DNA of 64,000 bases from assembly GCA_011009095.1 (NCBI GenBank), contig VTPC01007996.1, forward strand, positions 62,001 to 126,000. Direction: 5' to 3'. Position 1 is the first letter of the stretch. Every line of letters begins with the position of its first letter. The notes under the pieces are model-generated. The model saw only the letters and a program-made list of their open reading frames with translations. It was not told the origin of the DNA and did not search any database. Position numbers and translations under genes: made by a program. Source of the stretch: Ignelater luminosus (lineage: Eukaryota; Arthropoda; Insecta; Coleoptera; Elateridae). This document shows, piece after piece, positions 38,801 through 50,792 of this stretch.

Positions 38801-41278
38801 TCGATGATGAATAGCAGTGTTTAACACTCGGTATTGATTTGAAAATTGTCCGCATAGTAGCGGTATTCCTTATAATGGTTTTTGTGTTATAAAAATAACT
38901 AAATTATTATCGTGTGGTGGTATATCATCTTTATTTTATTTTACTTTCATTTACTAACTTGCGGTTTTGTTAAAGAGCAATGGCCTACATTTGCATGTAA
39001 GCGGAAGTTGATTATCCGCATAATTTCCAACGTTCCTGTTAAAGAAATTAATAGATTTTATAGTAAAAGTAAATTGAATAAATTAAATAATTTTTTGTTA
39101 AATGCATTTTATAAAGAAATAGAAATCGTCTAAAAAAACGATATTCGTATATGGATAAAAGTTACTCTATTATTTTTATTTGCTTTGAAATTAATTATGT
39201 GGAACGCGTAGTGATTTAGGTTTAATTACCTTCCTATAGCTATATACAGCGTGTCCTATTACTCTTCACATAACTTCAACTGGTGCAAAATGTAGACCTA
39301 ACATTCTTTGGATTGATCGTTTTTATAAAATTGTGACTGGTTTTTTGTAAACAAACTGTGTCCACCACTATATTCATACTTAAAAAGGTTACTACGTTCT
39401 GTGATAGTATTAACATTTGGGATTGTAAGAAAGTTGATTCTAATTTTTGATTATTTGGCAAATCTATCATAAAATTAGTGAAACTTCCAGTTTAAAGCTA
39501 TGACCCCATTCATACAATTAGGACATTCAACAATTAAGTTTGACAAAAAATACTTGAAGGAAAGCTCTGCATTCCTCAAACACGAAAAACAAAACAGGAG
39601 CTATTTTGGTTACAAACCTACTGAAACAGAGTAAAGTTGCCCATAGTTATCCAAATTGAAATGCACAACGGACTTCCTCGAGAACTTAAATCGCTGCAAG
39701 AATAAATAGAAAATAGAGAGAAAATAGCGCCCTAACGTGAAACCATCCCAGAGGCTGCTGATGTTACTCTTCAGTTGAAACAAACATGCTCTTCAATTTC
39801 TTTTTATTACTCGGAGTTGTTTTTGTTCTTAAAATCATTTTTTGCAAAAGATTTCTTAAGGGTAGCTCTGTGCTTTTTTTTGAAGTTACACTCCTTGAAC
39901 CTTTTATGAAATATCATGCATGTTTCCGATTGGTCTTCCCGTTTTTCTTGATTTCTATACGAACAACTGTCCTAGATTAAATCGTCATATTGCATAATGA
40001 GAGACATTTTGTCAAATTAATTTTTTAATGTTACAAATCTTTGGCGTGCTTGTTGTTTCTTGAAGATACAATATGATGACAACTCGTTCTGGATAGCAGA
40101 GTAGAAGGTAAAGGCATCCGATTTTATTAGGATATTATCAAGTAGTTGAAATTGTCCAGTATCAGCAGATATCATATAATGAGTATCAACATCAAATCAA
40201 CTCTATGTTCAATTGTGTATTAGAATTTACCGAATTCTGTCTAAAGAGGATTCCAGACACGTATCAGTTTCAAGCTGCAAAAAATCTAGATTCGCTACTG
40301 AGTCCCTTCCCAGTTCAGAAGAATGCCTTACAAAATGTTCGATACAAAGAATTTTTGTGTGCACAGAACTATCAAGTTGAATGAACGGTTTTTCACGACT
40401 GTCGCTGATATGCAAAACCGTCACCAAGGAATAATGCTTTTGTACTAAGGAATTAAAAGAAGTGACTCAAGAAGTAAGATGTCTGTAGAAAAGATTCATA
40501 TTGTGTAAAGCTTTTCTTTTTCATTTGATGATAAAACCTTGTCAAGTTGACACCAACTGTAACAAATGCAGGAAAGATTCTGAAGTACCTAATTTAAATT
40601 AGTTTTTTTCTTCTAGTACGTTCAGTGGTGACTAATGAGTAATGACCATATCACAAAATATAATTTTAGGAACGAATCTTGATGGTATGGTTCATATCTA
40701 GCCCTATTAAAATTTGGATTGTTTCCCTACGCCAAGCAACAGATCGACCAAAATCGCCATATATTTAATTGTAGCGTGAAATGAAAATTACAATTTCATC
40801 TGAAAGGAGCTAATAGAAAAGTACCTACCTATATGTTTTTAAAAATGTTGAAATATTGACCCACGCTCTCTTACGTGGCTGTGAGTACTGTCTAAACATT
40901 TTTTGTTTTCCACATGACACACTGTAAATAACAACAATCCTATGTTTTGTTCAGCAAATGTGATATACTGCATTCAAGCGAAGGAAGAATTAGTAAACGC
41001 AAACCTGATTTTTTGTTTTCTTTGTAAAGAACGTTTTCCTAAAAACACGAAAACCTTTCGAATGGTTCTCCTTTAAACGGAATTTGGAATTGCTTGGTAA
41101 AACAACAAAGAGTCTTCAAAATGTTTCGTCAGTTATGGCTTATGCAAACTATTTAGAAACTAATAAGACAGGTTTACAAAATCAAGTTTTGGTTCTATAG
41201 CTTTAAAAGATTCCACTCAGTCTCGCCCAAAAAACCATCAAATCCAACCTAGCAAGATGTTAATTAAAATTAAGATGT

Positions 41279-41395
41279 ATTACTCTGAATACCAACAATA
41301 TAAATTGCATTATTATCGTTCTCAATGAAAACTGGTTACTAACCACTGAAGCCTCTAAAATTGAAGGTTATCATTTGTTGATATCGTCAAATTGA
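41279..41395 (+). pseudogene. Decayed non-LTR retrotransposon fragment (endonuclease-like)
   Basis: One frame reads ...NNINCIIIVLNENWL... followed by TTEASKIEGYHLL and then a TGA at 41393-41395. The pattern N-I-x-C/I-L-x-E-x-WL, about 15 residues, then GY-x-L is characteristic of the apurinic-type endonuclease at the start of ORF2 in Jockey/CR1-like retrotransposons. The frame is not open on either side, and the reverse transcriptase was not found. A broken coiled-coil-like stretch near 39690-39735 and a C-x-x-C pair near 40555-40575 might be remnants of the same element's ORF1, but this is weak. Confidence 0.45.
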
Positions 41396-43032
41396 AAATA
41401 AGTTAAAAAAGATTGGAGTTAATATGTTCTTTTAAGGAGGAATTTTTATAATCTATAACAAAGAAGTTTAAAATTTCGCAGATTTGTTTATTTATCAATA
41501 CACAGGAAAACTGTGTTAATGACGTTCGTGTAGATTATGAATGACTAAGTGCTTACTTTAAAAGCCACCTGGAAAGCCATCATCATTACGCATCTATTTT
41601 CTAACCACTATTTTTGCTTGAAATATGAACTATTTTCCGGGAGATAACATTAAAAAAACACGTGAATGCTATAACTATAAGGCAATAAAATTAAGTTCCA
41701 ATAAATAGTATAATAATCACATTAAAATTTTATAAACTCATTTACTAAATACATAATAACAAATACTACTCCGTAAAATACAATTCAAGTAGCTTTAAAA
41801 AACTACGATGTGTAATAAGAGATAAAAGATGAGATTTTGCAATGATAGACGTTTTGAGGTTACGAGAATTGTTTAAACAAATGCACTTAGACAAATTATA
41901 ATGCATTGAATAAAACTCCTAAACATTGTGTAATCACGGTGCATTTACTACGTAACCTGCAGCAGCAGATTCAATTGCTTGTGTTGTTTGGCCGCCGCTA
42001 GTTGGTCTATGAATCTCATTTGGGTCAAGGGAACTTTCCCTTCCGGCCGATTGTACTTCTTTACCACGAACGACGGCGCTATCTGTCGGAAACTTGATCT
42101 GCCTTTATTGTTTTGTTTTTTCTACATATATATTGTACTTTGTTTTTGTTGTGATAATTATATCAGCCTTCCTTGTCGTTTTTGTATGATGTTTTCGTTA
42201 CTTACACTTTTACTACACAATGTGAACAATAAAAGTATATCAATAGACCCAGTTTTTTCACTCTTGTTGATTGACTGTTGTTATTAATAATATGGAAAGC
42301 CCGGAAGAAAGAACTTTCTTATTTAAATAGCGGAAATGGGATCTCTTGAATATTAATATTCAATTTACTCGAAGTACTAATTTAAGAATTAAAAAATGTT
42401 TTATCAGCATTTAGAAAAGAGGAAAATTAGATAGCGAGATTGTTTTCAAGGCAAAAGCTGTACTACATAGTAGGTACAATCCCATTAGAATATTTATCCT
42501 AAACAATTATTGACCAAACTTCATTATGTTTAAATTTTATTACCACGTAACAGTTATCAACACGGAAGTTTGAATCAGCCAGCGAATAAATTCCAAGTTC
42601 ATTTTTAATTATCTTTATCAAAATTTTAATATTTTTATTATGTGTTTTATTGGCGATTAGTTTCCTCCTTCCTAGTTTTTCTTAAAAAATTATCTTTCTT
42701 TAACAGCTAATTAATTGGAATGTTTATTATAATCTATTGATACTGACCTCTTTATACCACCTTCGTGGTTTAGTAACAAATTCTTCAACTAACTAAATCT
42801 AGTAGGAGTTTACACATTAATTTTGATAGTTGTTGAATGTTTTCATAACATTTTTGTGCGCTTTCAGTACCTCTCTATTTTGTACGTAAAAAGTTGTAGT
42901 GGGAGAATTTTACAATGTGTATTTAATTGCCTAACTATAACGTACTAATCTCATGATGTTCTATTGTAATTTAGTTTAATAATTATTTTTAGAGGATGAA
43001 TGTGGGTTAATAATGTTTTTTTTAATTTGCAG

Positions 43033-43227
43033 TAGACAACGGTGAAATGGGTTACGGCCCCTTACGGGGTTCAGAATCGCCGCCTCCTACAAAACACCAC
43101 AGACCGGAAAATTCCAGTTCAAGGGCGCTCTTGCACGGTATTCTCTCAGGGCAACATCCCGGATTACACCATGCACATGCTCTCATTACTGCACACCGCA
43201 CTTCTGCCTATACAACGACTACAACTG
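43033..43227 (+). CDS. Eip74EF: E74 (ecdysone-induced ETS factor), exon 2, shared region
   Basis: The exon is 195 nt long and runs from CAG|TA (acceptor AG 43031-43032) to ACTG|GTAAAA (GT at 43228). It encodes residues 100 (split) to 165 (split). Reading DNGEMGYGPLRG, it continues through a Pro-rich basic stretch and then RALLHGILSGQHPGLHHAHA (130-149) and AYTTTTTG. Fly E74 has a closely similar LLHNLLSGG...YTTATTG block directly before its PPSPADSG motif (family knowledge recalled, not aligned by program). Both boundaries are phase 1, so the exon is symmetric. The acceptor is a tandem CAGTAG, which would allow a one-residue variant (Leu-Asp or Tyr). It lies far upstream of the ETS domain in the protein. 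The + strand frame is fixed by exons 1 and 3. Confidence 0.93.
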
Positions 43228-43873
43228 GTAAAAATCTTTTCCTTGACGCCTTTTGAATTATAATAATATAATAGCCTCATTATTAGGACAATAAAAGTGT
43301 GTTATTGGGACAATCAGGCTTACAAGGGTCCTATTTCAGATCACAAAAATTGGATATCTGTCCAATTGAAAAATAGATTTTCAGGTGTAGGAGGGTTGTT
43401 ATCTTTAGGGTCCGATCGATTCACAATTTCGTTTCTTTTTATGTCTTAGCTATTGTCAAACAATATTTTATCGCTTTAAAAGAACCGTGTGAGTAGTAAA
43501 TTCTCGATTCTATTTTTAAGCATTAAAATGATTATCTTCCTGTATTCTTTTTTTTATCCAAACGCTACCTTTAAAGAGTATTAAAGGAGGTAGCCTAATT
43601 TTTATAACTTAACTTTCAAACTTTTGGTATAACATACCAATGTTGTTTGTGTATCTAAAACTGTTTTAGAAAGTTTCCTTGTCGCACGCTGAAAAGGAAA
43701 TGTTAACGTGTTTTCTCCAAGGAATTCTTTATTCTTAACTTTTTCCAGTGTTCTGTAGGAAATATCGAGTTTTTACAACTTCGTAAGTCCCCAACTTGAT
43801 TATTCAATAAAGTAATTTACTCTTATTATTTGTATTAAAACATATGCAATTTCAGCAGATGCAATACGAGCGA

Positions 43874-43891
43874 GTAAACAAACAACACGTG
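43874..43891 (+). promoter_or_regulatory. Forkhead-type GTAAACAA next to a CACGTG E-box
   Basis: GTAAACAA (43874-43881) is a full forkhead/FOXO-type core. Four bases later comes CACGTG (43886-43891), the E-box core bound by bHLH proteins, including bHLH-PAS factors of juvenile-hormone response. Adjacent nutritional and juvenile-hormone type sites in an ecdysone gene would be sensible, but both motifs are short. Confidence 0.3.
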
Positions 43892-45347
43892 CAATCCCAT
43901 ATGATCGTGAAAGCGCAGATGTAGGATTTACTTTTCGATTAGGTCCACAAGTATTGATCTTGCAATTCTATATGCTTTTCAATTTTGTCCAGTCTTGTAT
44001 AATGTGCCTGGTGATTGTGCAAAGAAGGGTTAGATATTTACACCAAACACAATAAAAAGGAATTAGAAAGGTGAATAGGCAGCTGCAACGTTGAATCATA
44101 TTGCATATTTGGGGTAAAATTTATCTAAACGTAAAAGTTATGTACATTAGGGGTGATTTTCACCCTGTTTTTCGAGTATTCGTACAAAACACCCGCATGT
44201 AAGGGTTAAGTGTAAAGATATATATTTTGTAGACCTTTTATAGATGACAGTTACTTCTAAGCGTGATTTATGAACCGTGCACAGTTCTATAATAAAATTA
44301 CTCAATGTTAGATTGCTAACATTTTCCAAGTCGAAGAGATTTCCGAAAAGGTTACGCATTTTCCTTTCTTGTTATGTATCTAAAACCCACCATAGAGCAA
44401 GGATGTTGCATTGTTTTTAAGATTGAAGCTTTGAGATATTTTGTGTATATAAGGAAAAGGAAGTCCTTTCATCTTTCAAATGATCAGATTGTAGTATATG
44501 TTACAAGGATTTTTCAATAATATAACGAACTAATTTATTTAAGAAATAAATCAACAAACCAAAAGTCTAAAATGAGTTTTATTCAATAAATAATATTCGT
44601 TATAACCGTGAATCGTTATAACTGCTATTCTTTTTTTTTCGTAATCCTTTACGTGTAGACGGATATCCTATTTCAAAGTTCCTTTTTTAAAAGGTTTAAA
44701 TTTTTGTGTGCAAGTGGTCAGTCTTGATACTGACTATAGCTTGACCAACGACTATTACCTAGCATTTTCCCACACGAGGATTATGTTAAACGGCAGAACT
44801 ATCTGCTTTTATGGTTAGGGGTTCTAGTAAAATATCGCATCTTTTTGCGTTGAACCAGACATAGTGGTCATTTCAAACTGACCAGTTGTTCAATATAGAA
44901 GTTCCGACAGGTTTAACCCTCTTTTTCGGATATGTATAAGTGGTCACTAATTCCTGTAGAAAACCCGTTTTCACGTTTTATTATTTCGTACAAATAAATT
45001 TAGTAAGTAAAAGGAAGTAGAAAAGTTAACCGTTGTATTTCCTATAAGATATTCTATTTTCGATACACGTGAAATTGGATTAGCTGGTAAGTTGTTTGTA
45101 TAAACCAACCTTTAAACTTTGAAAGGGATTCATTACATTGTTTTGATTAGTGTGGTCCATTTGCATTGTGTAAATATCTCCCGTTACATTTTATCAGCCC
45201 TATCGTCCTGCACATCTTTTGTAGTATAGTTGTAATGATAATACGCGCTTAATAGAAAACAGTGTCATCTTCTACCTGGGTTTGTCACCTTTTTTAATAC
45301 GATAAACCAGATACATGCCGACTTTTCACACATGATTCCCTCATGAT

Positions 45348-45362
45348 CCTTTGATCCGCCGG
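45348..45362 (+). promoter_or_regulatory. TCF/Pangolin-type site with near-consensus helper
   Basis: CCTTTGATC (45348-45356) is a full TCF-type site. It runs into CCGCCGG (45356-45362), one base away from the GCCGCCR helper motif that assists Drosophila TCF. This could be a Wnt input, but a single site is weak evidence. Confidence 0.25.
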
Positions 45363-45439
45363 ACTTTTGTGTATGGGATAGTCCTCTGAAAGATAAGTAC
45401 GTTTTTTCGTCGTCGTATATGATCATTAATATCTAAGGA

Positions 45440-45790
45440 TTAATATTAGAAATTCGGGTGCCGGTGGTCATCCCGGTTGTTCCCGGAGCTACCCATTAGT
45501 CACGCATGCCTTGCACCCCTCTACCGGCAGTAAATAAACAACACACCCCTGGCATGTGCAACCCGTTCCTTTGTGCTGACGAACCTGTTTCCGAGTCGCT
45601 TTAATTCCGCGAGCCGATGTCCGGTCCATCCCTTAATGTCCGGCGTGACCTGCTGACCTCGCTGCCCATTAATCATATCTATTATACAGGATGGGGTCAC
45701 AAAAGGGTCAATCTACAGTTGAACGCCTAACCGGTAGCCCTTTTAGTGCTGTAACTCTTTTATAAATGTACTGGGTAGCTGTATGATTCC
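45440..45790. promoter_or_regulatory. GC-rich enhancer candidate with DR2 and DR5 nuclear-receptor elements
   Basis: This intron 2 block is the most GC-rich non-coding stretch near the common exons. On the minus strand it reads AGGTCAGCAGGTCA (45646-45659), a perfect direct repeat of the consensus half-site with a two-base spacer. On the plus strand GGGTCA (45694-45699) and GGGTCA (45705-45710) form a direct repeat with a five-base spacer. AACCGGT at 45729-45735 matches a Grainyhead-type core. Receptors of the ecdysone cascade (EcR/USP, E75, HR3, SVP, HNF4 families) bind such repeats. Which one binds here cannot be told. Confidence 0.6.
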
Positions 45791-46191
45791 CGATTATGTC
45801 GTTACCTACGATGACCGTTGGATAGTTTGATGGCCGGCATTATTGCGATTTGCAGGATGTGAAAGGACACTACGTGAGAACTTGGGGTTTTTGATGGTCA
45901 CTTCTTTAGTTACTTGACAGTGTCGCCTCACTGTCCTCAATTTGCATTTTTATTTGCAACTGAAAGTTTTGATTTATTTGCCCTCGCATTTTAAGGCTTC
46001 TTCTTTTAACGAATTTTCTTTCCCAGTTTATAATCGTTAGCCTTCCTTGAAAGGGACATAATCAATTTTAATTTCCATAAATCTTTGTCTTAACAGAGAC
46101 TTGTTTATTTTTCTATTCGTGTTAAGTGAAACTTAGAAACTACATAAGAGACGTTTAAGCAAGCTGGTAAGGGATGCTTTTATTCTTTCAG

Positions 46192-46434
46192 GTTCACTGC
46201 CACCAAGTCCCGCAGATTCGGGCGTATCGGATGTAGACAGCTCTTCCAGCGGTCACGCATCTACAGACGAACTGAAATCGCGTTTACAACCACCAGGTCT
46301 TGGACCACACTCACCTTTAGGGTTTCCTCCTAATCAGCAGTTCCTCACTCCGTATCATTACCATCCGCCTGGCCACGGACATCCTCATAGAGGGCACATG
46401 CCACATCAGCCACCGTACCCGCATCGACCACAAC
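46192..46434 (+). CDS. Eip74EF: E74 (ecdysone-induced ETS factor), exon 3, shared region
   Basis: The exon is 243 nt long and runs from TTCAG|GTTCACTG to CAAC|GTGAGT (GT at 46435). It encodes residues 165 (split) to 246 (split). It opens with the E74 hallmark PPSPADSGVSDVDSSSSG (168-185), then DELKSRL (190-196); fly E74 has the same hallmark followed by DELKARL (recalled family knowledge). The remainder (204-245) is His/Pro/Gly-rich low complexity, comparable to the fly protein's long histidine and glutamine runs but shorter. Both boundaries are phase 1. Reading through the donor would meet TAG after two codons. The ETS DNA-binding domain should be encoded by later exons, which were not found in the window. 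The gene is therefore 3' partial here. Confidence 0.95.
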
Positions 46435-49400
46435 GTGAGTAGACCTACATATTATTTAAATACTACGAGCCTGATGGTTAATTCTTTTTTTTAAATAGAA
46501 AATTTGGAGTTTAATTTGTTTATATTTTGAAAGACACTATTACAGGATAAAACTGGAATTATTAATGTTCCATATAATTATATAATCATTTTCTTATAAT
46601 TAAAAGTTTGCTAAGTTCTAGATTACTTTTATCGCTGCGATATATAAAAAAGGATTTTATAAACTAAAAAAGGCCTTCATCTTTCTTCCACATGGCAACG
46701 TACTTTAAATTTAACTTTTTCGGTAAATCTTGAAATATATTCGTTGTTTGTCTGACCTGCCCTAAATTTTAAATGTTGTGAAATGCCAAGAAATGTGGAA
46801 GTAGGAGTTTATTTGCTTTAAATTTAAATTCTTAGCGCTTTCCCCTTTATGAAAACAAATATGTGCACGACCACATTGTTTTGCGTGCATCGATATTTTT
46901 CGGTTAAAAGTAATCCATGGTCAGTAAACACATTTTTCGTATAGTATTTTGTCTAATAACTGCCCCCTTCAGCTTCCAGTTTTTTAATCACCGTTTAATA
47001 AAATCTCTCGAGTTCTGTAGAAACACTTTTCTTTGTCGTTAAAAGAAATTGATAATTCGAAACGCCAGTCTTTGTGAGCGGCAATGTTTATTGATGAAGG
47101 TTTGGGGAGGGTAGTAGAAGGAAATGTTTTATAGAGTGTAATATCCGGTGAGGAAATGATTATGGAAACGTCATTTTAAGTCGACTGATACTCTCGAATT
47201 TAGCAACTTTATAATTATATTATTCAAATTGAAATAAAATCCAGAACTGATGAAATAAAAATATGTCAAGTAATAGGAAAAGTTCTTCAGAAGTAATAAT
47301 GGTTCATATTATTACACAACTGATAAGTTAACCTTGATTTCTTTTATCAGTCAGATAAAAATATTTCACCAACTTTTTTAGTATATTGTTGAATTATTTT
47401 TTTTACAGAAAGATAAACATAAGCTCAGACAACGTTTTATAACCAAATTTTCCTCCACAGTGTACATTTTGATAAAAAAGGCAAATTAACTGTTTGGTTT
47501 ACACTTTGTATTATGATTGCATGAAGTTATTGCCACCGAAGTCATTACGTAAATCCTGACCTCTCCCAATGTCAAAAGCCGGTTGTTCTAGCCAAAATAG
47601 AACGACGTTGCCACTTTCGGTTTCTATACACGACATGGCGACAACTCAAACTACGCTGTGCAATTAACTGTTAAATTTTGAATATTTGCCAATATGATTT
47701 TATTTTTGTAACGAAGAACAATCGAAAGTTATTGTTTCCTGTATGTATAAAAAGAAATTTTATTGTTGGTATATACATTCGTAATTTCAATACTAAAACA
47801 ATAAGTTAAAAGTTAAAAATAATGTAATTAACTCCAATTTTAATCTTTTACGTGTATCTATTATCGCCGTCAAAAGTTTTACATGATTTCCAAGAACTTC
47901 TTCGTTCTTGCGAGGTTAATTGCCCTTTCCTTCGGCTTTTTTTGCCGCACAAACTTTTAAGCATGACAAAGCACGCAATGAGAAATAAATTAGTAACATT
48001 CATGGCCTTAGTGAGGATTTTCAAAGGTGTAAGTTAATATTTAATTCTAACGCCGTCGACACGAAACAATTTCCTGAAACCGAATTCGGAAAATATTTGT
48101 TAATATTTGGATTTGAAAATTATTGTTTGCTTTTAGTCTGTTGATTTATACTTAATTAAAAATTTTATTGTTACTAGTGAAAATAATCAAATTTTAAGTT
48201 TTAATTGAATTGACATTTAATTTGGTTTGGCAATAAAATTATTTGTGTAACAAATTGCGATTTTTGATTTTACTATAGAAAAATTAAAAAAATTGTTTCT
48301 GAATACAAGCTGCTGTTTTCAATTTGAAACTTAAAGATTGACTTTTTTTAATTAAGAACAGTTCTGTTTGAAGAACGTTGTCATTTTATCATTATATTGC
48401 TTGGTGTAACATAAAAACTTAAAACTAAGAATTTAGACATTTAGGATTACTAGGTGAAAATATATTATAGTATTTAGTCACTTCTAGTTAAAATATCACT
48501 TTTGGTATAGTCTTGAGATTTGTATTATAATTGTAGAGTAATCGGAGTATCTAGGAGGTATAAGAAAATCATCGATATATGACGAACATAACGAGTATAA
48601 TCCCAATATTTGTTATCTAAATGTAACGGTAGGGAAATATTTTAGTGAAATTGAATATAGAAAGAAAAATCTATTAGGATGTATATCGCAGCTCGATAAG
48701 TTACGCTCGTAAAATATGATCGAGTTTAATACACCTACCAATAATTAACTACTGATATAAATATTGTTACAATGTCGATTATAATTAAATTCTAATATGT
48801 TTTTTCGTACATATGCATTTTGTCTATTTTTAAAATTCATTTTAAAAAACATGTTTTTGATAACTGTTGTTAAAATTTTTTCGACGTTATTTGTTAATTT
48901 TTATGCACTTTTATCTTAATAATATTGTCTATTATTAGCATAATAATCTTCAAGTGATTTATTAAAAAAAGATTTACATTAAGTCCTTGTCAACAATAAT
49001 TTTAAACAACACAAAAAAGAAAAATATCTTTGCATTATTATTATATTAATATATGCGTTCTAGTCCAAACATAAACAGAAAATATCGCTATATTATCCTC
49101 TCTTTATACGCAAACACAAATATTCTAATCGCATTAAATGTTTTCAGTTTTTTATGGCTAATTATAATTTTTTTGTAAACTGTTATATTTGCCGTTTATT
49201 ATTTGCAGTCTTGAAATGTATGTAAGTAATTATCTCAATGGTTACATTATTTGTTCACTTCTGCTGTATATCAAATTTTTATGCAAAGTACAGCGACTAG
49301 TTGACGTAAACCCCAGACACGGTTGAGGCTCGCTAAGTTGGGCTAGGTTAGCATCATTTGAATTGCGCAGTATTTGATTAACAACCAAAATAATACATGA

Positions 49401-50784
49401 ATAAAAACCAAATTAGATTTCCATATGCAGTCACGTCTTATAATGTAAAATAAACGTGTTTTCGTTATACAGTACACTTTTGGACACCGCATAATGTGGA
49501 ATAATGTCATTTTAAAATAACATTAGAAGGAATATTAGCATAATTTTGCATGTCTCTTTAGCGTGCTGAGTTTGAAGATAAAAATTAGAAATACAAATAG
49601 TCTGGTTGAGTTAAAAATACGTCCGTCTGACACCGTTGAGAATTATAGTTTCAATGGCCGTGTAACATTGGCACGGACAACACCTACACGTTTCCCTAGA
49701 ACTTAGATTTTTTTTTATGAATATCGGAATTTTTTAGAAATTATATCGGATTCTTTGTGCACGACGACTAAATCCGACAAATACTCAGAATTTTATCACG
49801 TGTAGTAAGCGACGCATACAAATAGACCTACTTTTATAATAAAATAAATGATAGATTTTGATTGTTGTCATAAATTATTTATTTGTTTATTTTTGAAAGT
49901 ACATATCTTAAATTTGATATAACCAGAAAAATTAAAAAAACATTAATAGCTTTGAAATAATATATCAATTAATTTAGTAATAAAATAATTTGCTGATAAA
50001 CTAATTAATTAATAATCATAATCACCCAACGAAAAGTAAACACCACTGGGATGTTGCAATTGCCACGTCTTGATTTCTGTCGTATGTCCTTTAAAGGTCA
50101 ATTAGAAATAAATCTTTGTTAAAAGAGGTAGGGAGAGCAACCATGACCTTACTCACTGAGGTGAAAATCACACGAAAAACAACTTAAACAGTTTAAATAA
50201 GAAGTAATTTACAGTATGATAATTTAAAAACATTCTATTTGTTACTTTGTCAGCGCTAAAGTTTAAATTAAATTTTACGTTCTGTTCTTTTTTTCGTTTT
50301 TACACAGAATACACATTTTAAAATAACTAAGACCAGATTGTTACGTCTGTGAAATAATTACTTTTAATTTTTTTGCAAAACAAGATTGAAAATCCAAAAT
50401 ATTCTTTTTGGTTAGTTTTAGAAATTCGATTTTCTCATTATCCCAATTTTCATTAGAAATTTAAAAGTCCAAATAGCATATACTTCGTTGTTATTAAATG
50501 CAAATTAAGAAGTGTTCTGATTACACGTTATATTCAAAAACACGTTGCCGTGACCGTGTAAATTGTACATTGTCGTTTTCCCCATTTTATTAAGTTTCCG
50601 AACACAATTCCTAATCTACATAAGTGCGTGCCATCAAGAATAGATCTAGTTAAAATATGCATGCGTATTTTCCCTCCTTTCCATTTTAGGAAAATCATTT
50701 TGAAGAAGGTGGCTGTTTAAATTAATTTCCGTGAATCCAAGGTTAACGCGAGTTTACACTTCAGTTGCTTAGTAACGTCTGCCG

Positions 50785-50792
50785 ACTTCCGG
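50785..50792 (-). promoter_or_regulatory. Perfect ETS-type site CCGGAAGT
   Basis: The minus strand reads CCGGAAGT, the high-affinity core for ETS proteins including E74. Fly E74A protein is known to bind within its own gene, so autoregulation is conceivable. One eight-base match has low weight. Confidence 0.25.

Larger units (their letters stand above)
6046..43032 (+). other. Eip74EF: Intron 1 of E74, about 37 kb
   Basis: The intron runs from GTAAGT at 6046 to a T-rich tract plus CAG at 43030-43032. It is AT-rich and contains no recognisable exon on either strand. Open frames of 60-116 codons inside it look random. Contents listed separately are GC-richer candidate regulatory islands near 6.54-6.64, 15.66-15.79, 19.29-19.66 and 32.69-32.89 kb, a FTZ-F1-type site at 21.05 kb, a truncated mariner-like MITE at 23.62 kb, and a decayed retroelement fragment at 41.28 kb. 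Small simple repeats occur (ACT units at 11738-11758, ATA units near 13380). Long introns holding enhancers are typical of ecdysone early genes. Confidence 0.8.
43228..46191 (+). other. Eip74EF: Intron 2 of E74, about 3.0 kb
   Basis: The intron runs from GTAAAA at 43228 to TATTCTTTCAG ending at 46191. No exon was seen inside. It contains a forkhead-type site next to an E-box (43874-43891), a TCF-type site (45348-45356) and the hormone-receptor block at 45.44-45.79 kb, listed separately. The donor lacks G at +5, so it is weaker than those of exons 1 and 3. Confidence 0.9.

Noticed and set aside
43042-43263. Alternative frame over exon 2 reading through its donor
   Set aside because: It is out of frame with exons 1 and 3. 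The spliced frame gives the E74 match.
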